From contig OZ037768.1 of the NCBI GenBank assembly GCA_964035545.1, forward strand, positions 14,694,175-14,758,174: DNA of 64,000 nucleotides, read 5' to 3'. How positions within the stretch are numbered: position 1 is the first letter of the stretch; the number at the start of each line of letters is the position of its first letter. The stretch is from Bugula neritina (lineage: Eukaryota; Bryozoa; Gymnolaemata; Cheilostomatida; Bugulidae). The position numbers were made by a program, and so were the translations under genes. Shown one piece after another: positions 54,701 through 64,000 of this stretch. The notes under the pieces were generated by a model that was not told where the DNA came from, ran no database searches, and worked only from the letters and a program-made list of their open reading frames with translations.

Positions 54701-55874
54701 ATACACATTGTAAGATACTGAAATACACTGCAACATACCGCAACATACTGCAACGTATTGAAATACACTGTAACATATTGAAAAACACTGCAACACATCG
54801 AAATATACTGCAACATACTGAAACATACGGCAACATACTGAAATATACTGCGACACATTGAAATATAGTGCAACATACTGAAATATGCTGTAGCATACTG
54901 AAATACACTGCAATACACTGAAGTATACTGTAATATACAGAAACGTACTGTAACATACTGAAACATACGGCAACATACTAAAATATACTGCAACACATTG
55001 AAATATACTGCAACATACTGAAATACACCGTAACATACTAAACTCCACTGCAACATTCTGAATTACACTGTAACACATTGAAATACACTGCAACACAATG
55101 AATTATACTGAAATACATTGTAAGATACTGAAATACACTGCAAGATACTGCAACATAATGGAATATATGTTAACCTACTGAAATATGTTGAAAACTACTG
55201 AAATATACTGCAACATAATGCAACATAATGAAAGATACTGCAACATACTGAAATAAACTGCAAGATACTGCAACATACTGAAATACACTGCAACACACTG
55301 AAGTATACTGTAATATACAGAAATGTACCGTAAAATACTGAAATATACTTCAACATACTGAAAAACACCTAAAAATATTGAAACATACTGATATACACTG
55401 AAACATACTGAAATACACTGCAACACATTGGAATATACTGCAACATACCGAAATATATGGTAACCTACTGAAGTATGTTGCAAACTACTGAAATATACTG
55501 CAACATACTGAAATACGCCGTAACATACTGAAATACACTGCAACATACTGAAATACACTGTAACAAATTGAAATACACTGCAACACACTGAAACATACTG
55601 AAACATACCGAAATATAAGGTAACCTACTGAAATATGTTGCAAACCACTGAAACATACTGCATAATCATGCAACAAAATGAAATAAACGGTAACACTGAA
55701 GCATACTGCAATATACTGAAATATACTGTAACATACTAAGACATACTGCAACATACCGAAATATATGGTAACCTACTGAAATATGTTGCAAACGACTGAA
55801 ATATACTGCAACATACTGCAACATATTGAAGTATACTGCAACATACTGAAATATACTGCAAGATACTCCAACAT
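51780..55874 (+). repeat. Block III HOR, 4,095-bp copy 1
   Basis: Direct tandem partner of the next unit at 4,095 bp, nearly identical where compared; one difference is seen near 51,878 versus 55,973. It holds two 8-mers (54004, 55691) and one 9-mer (54042), which give 410 decamers minus five. Confidence 0.88.
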
Positions 55875-58800
55875 ATTGAAATACACTGCAAGATACTGAA
55901 ATACACTGTAACATATTGAAATACACTGCAACACACTGAAATATACTGAAACATACCGCAATATATGGTAACATACTGTAATATGTTGCAAACCACTGAA
56001 ACATACTGCATCATCCTGCAACAAAATGAAATATACTGCAACATGCTGAAAGATACTGCAACATAATGCAACATACTGAAATACACTATAGAATATTGAA
56101 ATATACTGCAACATACTGAAATATACAGCAAGATACTGCGAAATACTGAAATACATAGTAAGATACCTAAATACACTGCAACATACTGCAACATACTGCA
56201 ACATATTGAAATACACTGTAACATATTGAAAAACACTGCAACACATTGAAATATACCGCAACATACCGAAGTATATGGTAGCCTACTGAAATATACTGCG
56301 ACATACTGAAATACACTGTAACGTACTGAAATACACTGCAACATACTGAAATACACTGTAACATATTAAAACACACTGCAACACACTGAAATATACTGAA
56401 ACATAACGAAATATATGGTAACCCACTAAAATATGTTGCAAACCACTGAAATATACTGCAACATACTGCAACATAATGAAGTATACTGCAACATAGTGAA
56501 ATATACTGCAAGATACTGCAACATACTGAAATACACTGTAACGTACTGAAATACACTGCAACATACTGAAATATACTGCATGATACTGCAACATACTGAT
56601 ACACATTGTAAGATACTGAAATACACTGCAACATACCGCAACATACTGCAATGTATTGAAATACACTGTAACATATTGAAAAACACTGCAACACATCAAA
56701 ATATACTGCAACATACTGAAACATACGGCAACATACTGAAATATACTGCGACACATTGAAATATAGTGCAACATACTGAAATATGCTGTAGCATACTGAA
56801 ATACACTGCAATACACTGAAGTATACTGTAATATACAGAAACGTACTGTAACATACTGAAACATACGGCAACATACTAAAATATACTGCGACACATTGAA
56901 ACATACTGCAACATACTGAAATACACCAAAACATACTAAACTCCCCTGCAACATTCTGAAATACACTGTAACACATTGAAATACACTGCAACACAGTGAA
57001 TTACACTGAAATACATTGTAAGATACGGAAACACACTGCAACATACTGCAACATAATGAAATATATGGTAACCTACTGAAATATGTTGAAAACTACTGAA
57101 ATATACTGCAACATTATGCAACATAATGAAAGATACTGCAATATACTGAAATAAACTGCAAGATACTGCAACATACTGAAATACACTGTAACATACTGAA
57201 ATACACTGTAACATATTGAAATACACTGCGACATACTGCAACATACTGAAAAACGCTGTAACATATTGAAATACACTGCAAGACACTGAAATATTCTGCA
57301 ACATACCGAAATATATGGTAATCTAATGAGATATACTGTAACACGTTGAAGTACACTGCAACATACTGAAATACACTGCAACACACTAAATTATACTGTA
57401 ATTTACAGAAATGTACTGCAACATACTGGAATATACTGCAAGATACTGCAACATACTGAAATACACTGTAACATAATGCAATACACTGCAACATACTGAA
57501 ATATACTGCATGATACTGCAACATACTGATACACATTGTAAGATACTGAAATGCACTGCAACATAGTGAAATATGCTGCATGATACTGCAACATACTCAT
57601 ACACATTGTAAGATACTGAAATACACTGCAACATACCGCAACATACTGCAACGTATTGAAATACACTGTAACATATTGAAAAACACTGCAACACATTGAA
57701 ATATACTGCAACATACTGAAACATACGGCAACATACTGAAATGTACTGCGACACATTGAAATATAGTGCAACATACTGAAATATGCAGTAGCATACTGAA
57801 ATACACTGCAATACACTGAAGTATACTGTAATATACAGAATTGTACTGTAACATACTGAAACATACGGTAACATACTAAAATATACTGCGACACATTGAA
57901 ATATACTGCAACATACTGAAATACACCGTAACATACTGAAATACACTGCAACATACTGAAATACACTGTAACATATTGAAATACACTGCAACACACTGAA
58001 ATATACTGAAACATACCGCAATATATGGTAACCTACTGTAATATGTTGCAAACCACTGAAACATACTGCATCATCCTGCAACAAAATGAAATATACGGTA
58101 ACACTGAAGCATACTGCAATATACTGAGATATACTGTAACAACTAAGACATACTGCAACATACCAAAAAAAATGGTAACCTACTGAAATATGTTACAAAC
58201 TACTGAAACATACTGCAACATACTGCAACATAATGAAATATACTGCAACATGCTGAAAGATACTGCAACATAATGCAACATACTGAAATACACTATAGAA
58301 TATTGAAATATACTGCAACATACTGAAATATACAGCAAGATACTGCGAAATACTGAAATGCATAGTAAGATACCTAAATACACTGCAACATACTGCAACA
58401 TATTGAAATACACTGTAACATATTGAAAAACACTGCAACAAATTGAAATATACCGCAACATACCGAAGTATATGGTAGCCTACTGAAATATACTGCGACA
58501 TACTGAAATACACTGTAACGTACTGAAATACACTGCAACATACTGAAATACACTGTAACATATTAAAATACACTGCAACACACTGAAATATACTGAAACA
58601 TAACGAAATATATGGTAACCCACTAAAATATGTTGCAAACCACTGAAATATACTGGAACATACTGCAACATAATGAAGTATACTGCAACATAGTGAAATA
58701 TACTGCAAGATACTGCAACATACTGAAATACACTGTAACGTACTGAAATACACTGCAACATACTGAAATATACTGCATGATACTGCAACATACTGATACA

Positions 58801-59969
58801 CATTGTAAGATACTGAAATACACTGCAACATACCGCAACATACTGCAACGTATTGAAATACACTGTAACATATTGAAAAACACTGCAACACATCGAAATA
58901 TACTGCAACATACTGAAACATACGGCAACATACTGAAATATACTGCGACACATTGAAATATAGTGCAACATACTGAAATATGCTGTAGCATACTGAAATA
59001 CACTGCAATACACTGAAGTATACTGTAATATACAGAAACGTACTGTAACATACTGAAACATACGGCAACATACTAAAATATACTGCAACACATTGAAATA
59101 TACTGCAACATACTGAAATACACCGTAACATACTAAACTCCACTGCAACATTCTGAATTACACTGTAACACATTGAAATACACTGCAACACAATGAATTA
59201 TACTGAAATACATTGTAAGATACTGAAATACACTGCAAGATACTGCAACATAATGGAATATATGTTAACCTACTGAAATATGTTGAAAACTACTGAAATA
59301 TACTGCAACATAATGCAACATAATGAAAGATACTGCAACATACTGAAATAAACTGCAAGATACTGCAACATACTGAAATACACTGCAACACACTGAAGTA
59401 TACTGTAATATACAGAAATGTACCGTAAAATACTGAAATATACTTCAACATACTGAAAAACACCTAAAAATATTGAAACATACTGATATACACTGAAACA
59501 TACTGAAATACACTGCAACACATTGGAATATACTGCAACATACCGAAATATATGGTAACCTACTGAAGTATGTTGCAAACTACTGAAATATACTGCAACA
59601 TACTGAAATACGCCGTAACATACTGAAATACACTGCAACATACTGAAATACACTGTAACAAATTGAAATACACTGCAACACACTGAAACATACTGAAACA
59701 TACCGAAATATAAGGTAACCTACTGAAATATGTTGCAAACCACTGAAACATACTGCATAATCATGCAACAAAATGAAATAAACGGTAACACTGAAGCATA
59801 CTGCAATATACTGAAATATACTGTAACATACTAAGACATACTGCAACATACCGAAATATATGGTAACCTACTGAAATATGTTGCAAACGACTGAAATATA
59901 CTGCAACATACTGCAACATATTGAAGTATACTGCAACATACTGAAATATACTGCAAGATACTCCAACAT
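55875..59969 (+). repeat. Block III HOR, 4,095-bp copy 2
   Basis: Second 4,095-bp copy with the 8-mers at 58099 and 59786 and the 9-mer at 58137. It is the template-like copy for the shortened third unit: downstream sequence follows it at offsets of 3,445, then 3,425, then 3,435 bp, each change being a whole number of decamers. Confidence 0.88.
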
Positions 59970-62315
59970 ACTGAAATACACTGTAACATACTGAAATACA
60001 CTGCAACATACTGAAATACACTGCAAGATACTGCAACATACTGAAACACATTGTAAGATACTGAAATGCACTGCAACATACCGCAACATACTGCAACGTA
60101 TTGAAATACACTGTAACATATTGAAAAACACTGCAACACATTGAAATATACTGCAACATACTAAAACATACGGCAACATACTGAAATATACTGCGACACA
60201 TTGAAATATAGTGCAACATACTGAAATATGCTGTAGCATACTGAATTACACTGCAATACACTGAAGTATACTGTAATATACAGAAACGTACTGTAACATA
60301 CTGAAACATACGGCAACATACTAAAATATACTGCGACACATTGAAACATACTGCAACATACTGAAATACACCAAAACATACTAAACTCCCCTGCAACATT
60401 CTGAAATACACTGTAACACATTGAAATACACTGCAACACAGTGAATTACACTGAAATACATTGTAAGATACGGAAACACACTGCAACATACTGCAACATA
60501 ATGAAATATATGGTAACCTACTGAAATATGTTGAAAACTACTGAAATATACTGCAACATTATGCAACATAATGAAAGATACTGCAATATACTGAAATAAA
60601 CTGCAAGATACTGCAACATACTGAAATACACTGTAACATACTGAAATACACTGTAACATATTGAAATACACTGCGACATACTGCAACATACTGAAAAACG
60701 CTGTAACATATTGAAATACACTGCAAGACACTGAAATATTCCGCAACATACCGAAATATATGGTAATCTAATGAGATATTCTGTAACACGTTGAAGTACA
60801 CTGCAACATACTGAAATACACTGCAACACACTAAATTATACTGTAATTTACAGAAATGTACTGCAACATACTGGAATATACTGCAAGATACTGCAACATA
60901 CTGAAATACACCGTAACATAATGCAATACACTGCAACATACTGAAATATATTGCATGATACTGCAACATACTGATACACATTGTAAGATACTGAAATGCA
61001 CTGCAACATACTGAAATATGCTGCATGATACTGCAACATACTCATACACATTGTAAGATACTGAAATACACTGCAACATACCGCAACATACTGCAACGTA
61101 TTGAAATACACTGTAACATATTGAAAAACACTGCAACACATTGAAATATACTGCAACATACTGAAACATACGGCAACATACTGAAATGTACTGCGACACA
61201 TTGAAATACAGTGCAACATACTGAAATATGCAGTAGCATACTGAAATACACTGCAATACACTGAAGTATACAGTAATATACAGAATTGTACTGTAACTTA
61301 CTGAAACATACGGTAACATACTAAAATATACTGCGACACATTGAAATATACTGCAACATACTGAAATACACTGCAACATACTGAAATACACTGTAACATA
61401 TTGAAATACACTGCAACACACTGAAATATACTGAAACATACCGCAATATATGGTAACCTACTGTAATATGTTGCAAACCACTGAAACATACTGCATCATC
61501 CTGCAACAAAATGAAATATACGGTAACACTGAAGCATACTGCAATATACTGAGATATACTGTAACAACTAAGACATACTGCAACATACCAAAAAAAATGG
61601 TTACCTACTGAAATATGTTACAAACTACTGAAACATACTGCAACATACTGCAACATAATGAAATATACTGCAACATGCTGAAAGATACTGCAACATAATG
61701 CAACATACTGAAATACACTATAGAATATTGAAATATACTGCAACATACTGAAATATACAGCAAGATACTGCGAAATACTGAAATACATAGTAAGATACCT
61801 AAATACACTGCAACATACTGCAACATACTGCAACATATTGAAATACACTGTAACATATTGAAAAACACTGCAACACATTGAAATATACCGCAACATACCG
61901 AAGTATATGGTAGCCTACTGAAATATACTGCGACATACTGAAATACACTGTAACGTACTGAAAAACACTGCAACATACTGAAATACACTGTAACATATTA
62001 AAATACACTGCAACACACTGAAATATACTGAAACATAACGAAATATATGGTAACCCACTAAAATATGTTGCAAACCACTGAAATATACTGGAACATACTG
62101 CAACATAATGAAGTATACTGCAACATAGTGAAATATACTGCAAGATACTGCAACATACTGAAATACACTGTAACGTACTGAAATACACTGCAACATACTG
62201 AAATATACTGCATGATACTGCAACATACTGATACACATTGTAAGATACTGAAATACACTGCAACATACCGCAACATACTGCAACGTATTGAAATACACTG
62301 TAACATATTGAAAAA
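59970..62315 (+). repeat. Block III HOR, shortened copy 3
   Basis: From about 60,080 this follows copy 2 at 3,445 bp. A 20-bp loss near 61,360 (present at 57,921-57,940) changes the offset to 3,425. A 10-bp gain near 61,815 (three B decamers instead of two at 58,380) makes it 3,435. It ends in a 300-bp deletion junction near 62,316. Confidence 0.8.
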
Positions 62316-63733
62316 CACTGCAACACAATGAATTATACTGAAATACATTGTAAGATACTGAAATACACTGCAAGATACTGCAACATAATGGAATATATGT
62401 TAACCTACTGAAATATGTTGAAAACTACTGAAATATACTGCAACATAATGCAACATAATGAAAGATACTGCAACATACTGAAATAAACTGCAAGATACTG
62501 CAACATACTGAAATACACTGCAACACACTGAAGTATACTGTAATATACAGAAATGTACTGTAAAATACTGAAATATACTTCAACATACTGAAAAACACCT
62601 AAAAATATTGAAACATACTGATATACACTGAAACATACTGAAATACACTGCAACACATTGGAATATACTGCAACATACCGAAATATATGGTAACCTACTG
62701 AAGTATGTTGCAAACTACTGAAATATACTGCAACATACTGAAATACGCCGTAACATACTGAAATACACTGCAACATACTGAAACACACTGTAACAAATTG
62801 AAATACACTGCAACACACTGAAACATACTGAAACATACCGAAATATACGGTAACCTACTGAAATATGTTGCAAACCACTGAAACATACTGCATAATCATG
62901 CAACAAAATGAAATAAACGGTAACACTGAAGCATACTGCAATATACTGAAATATACTGTAACATACTAAGACATACTGCAACATACCGAAATATATGGTA
63001 ACCTACTGAAATATGTTGCAAACGACTGAAATATACTGCAACATACTGCAACATATTGAAGTATACTGCAACATACTGAAATATACTGCAAGATACTCCA
63101 ACATACTGAAATACACTGTAACATACTGAAATACACTGCAACATACTGAAATACACTGCAAGATACTGCAACATACTGAAACACATTGTAAGATACTGAA
63201 ATGCACTGCAACATACCGCAACATACTGCAACGTATTGAAATACACTGTAACATATTGAAAAACACTGCAACACATTGAAATATACTGCAACATACTAAA
63301 ACATACGGCAACATACTGAAATATACTGCGACACATTGAAATATAGTGCAACATACTGAAATATGCTGTAGCATACTGAATTACACTGCAATACACTGAA
63401 GTATACTGTAATATACAGAAACGTACTGTAACATACTGAAACATACGGCAACATACTAAAATATACTGCGACACATTGAAACATACTGCAACATACTGAA
63501 ATACACCAAAACATACTAAACTCCCCTGCAACATTCTGAAATACACTGTAACACATTGAAATACACTGCAACACAGTGAATTACACTGAAATACATTGTA
63601 AGATACGGAAACACACTGCAACATACTGCAACATAATGAAATATATGGTAACCTACTGAAATATGTTGAAAACTACTGAAATATACTGCAACATTATGCA
63701 ACATAATGAAAGATACTGCAATATACTGAAATA
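62316..63733 (+). repeat. Block III HOR segment, 3,135-bp offset
   Basis: Follows 59,181-60,598 at exactly 3,135 bp (314 decamers minus five, two 8-mers and one 9-mer in the interval). It is nearly identical where compared, with private differences such as AAACACACTG near 62,781. It stops at a fusion point within ACTGAAATA near 63,730. Confidence 0.82.
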
Positions 63734-64000
63734 TACTGCAACATACTGAAATACGCCGTAACATACTGAAATACACTGCAACATACTGAAACACACTGTA
63801 ACAAATTGAAATACACTGCAACACACTGAAACATACTGAAACATACCGAAATATAAGGTAACCTACTGAAATATGTTGCAAACCACTGAAACATACTGCA
63901 TAATCATGCAACAAAATGAAATAAACGGTAACACTGAAGCATACTGCAATATACTGAAATATACTGTAACATACTAAGACATACTGCAACATACCGAAAT
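63734..64000 (+). repeat. Block III fused partial copy at window end
   Basis: Follows 62,726-62,992 at an offset of 1,008 bp (101 decamers minus two, one 8-mer in between). It shares the AAACACACTG variant of 62,781 but has AAATATAAGG where that copy has AAATATACGG, agreeing instead with 59,705. It is therefore a mosaic or predates that change. It is cut by the window edge. Confidence 0.78.

Larger units (their letters stand above)
1..64000. repeat. Decamer/20-bp satellite array filling the window
   Basis: Every part of the window can be read as degenerate 10-base units ending in ACTG or close variants (ACCG, ATTG, ACGG). Two forms alternate: A = AAATACACTG and B = CAACATACTG, identical at 7 of 10 positions, so the 20-mer probably arose by doubling of a decamer. 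Runs of BB, BBB or AA occur locally. Above this lie HORs of about 2.6 to 8.4 kb. There is no stretch over 300 bases that is free of the repeat, and no unique-sequence island. No coding gene is called: the complementary strand of the 20-mer lacks stops in all frames, which creates long meaningless open frames. A eukaryotic heterochromatic satellite is inferred from size and architecture; the taxon is not determined. Confidence 0.97.
49121..64000 (+). repeat. Satellite block III (A-B orientation restored)
   Basis: Orientation returns to that of block I, but the HOR family differs. Diagnostic marks are an 8-base unit TAACACTG at 50058, 50756, 54004, 55691, 58099, 59786, 61524, 62921 and 63929, where block I has the full 10-base TAACACACTG, and a 9-base unit TAACAACTA at 54042, 58137 and 61562. 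The main HOR is 4,095 bp, followed by shortened copies. The array runs off the window end. Confidence 0.93.

Noticed and set aside
54098-59191. Long minus-strand open frames (up to 332 codons) and hundreds of shorter ones as genes
   Set aside because: They follow from a stop-free 20-bp unit, overlap in several frames with the same peptide cycle, swap strand with the satellite, and start and stop at random substitutions.
1-64000. CRISPR array
   Set aside because: Short repeats are contiguous and degenerate, with no unique spacers, and no cas-like genes are present.
1-64000. Cysteine-rich secreted peptide or toxin family
   Set aside because: The regular Cys, Tyr and Val pattern is the translation of the satellite unit. 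There is no distinct signal peptide and no unique mature region.
1-64000. Telomeric repeats or a known CENP-B box
   Set aside because: No short G-rich telomere-type tract is present, and I saw no match to the CENP-B box pattern (TTCG then CGGG spacing).
1-64000. TATA-like promoters from the many TATA/ATATAT strings
   Set aside because: They are common substitution products of the AAATACA part of the unit and have no associated gene.
60-64000. GGTAACC palindromes as operator sites
   Set aside because: They are part of a recurrent variant box inherited with the HORs, with no gene nearby; kept only as a candidate conserved box.

Overview
The whole 64 kb window is satellite DNA. It is built from a 10-base unit in two alternating forms, A (AAATACACTG) and B (CAACATACTG), which together make the 20-bp consensus AAATACACTGCAACATACTG. 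I see no gene, RNA gene, transposon, CRISPR array or unique sequence anywhere. Tens of kilobases of degenerate satellite with multi-kilobase higher-order repeats (HORs) point to a eukaryotic nuclear genome, most likely centromeric, pericentromeric or subtelomeric heterochromatin. The sequence does not let me name the taxon.

Layout: block I (1 to about 18,770) reads in the A-B direction on the + strand. Block II (about 18,771 to 49,120) is in the opposite orientation. Block III (49,121 to 64,000) returns to the first orientation. Base composition flips at both switches: the consensus is 45% A, 25% C, 20% T, 10% G. Each block has its own HOR family, recognisable by kilobase-scale copies: block I about 3,581, 3,451 and 2,801 bp; block II 2,809, 8,398, 4,122 and 3,505 bp; block III 4,095 bp with shortened derivatives (offsets 3,445, 3,425, 3,435 and 3,135).

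Most notable observation: substitutions are abundant, but the 10-base register almost never slips. One stretch of about 6.3 kb shows no slip at all. The few register breaks I found are a handful of ancestral indels, each recurring at the same place in sister HOR copies. Counting them accounts exactly for the last digit of every HOR period I measured. Duplications and deletions between copies (10, 20, 130 and 300 bp) are also whole numbers of decamers. The array therefore seems to change length only in decamer steps, either because the amplification mechanism works that way or because helical phase is conserved.

The many long open frames are an artefact of the unit. One strand of the 20-mer has no stop codon in any frame and all three frames give the same 20-residue cycle, so I annotate no CDS.
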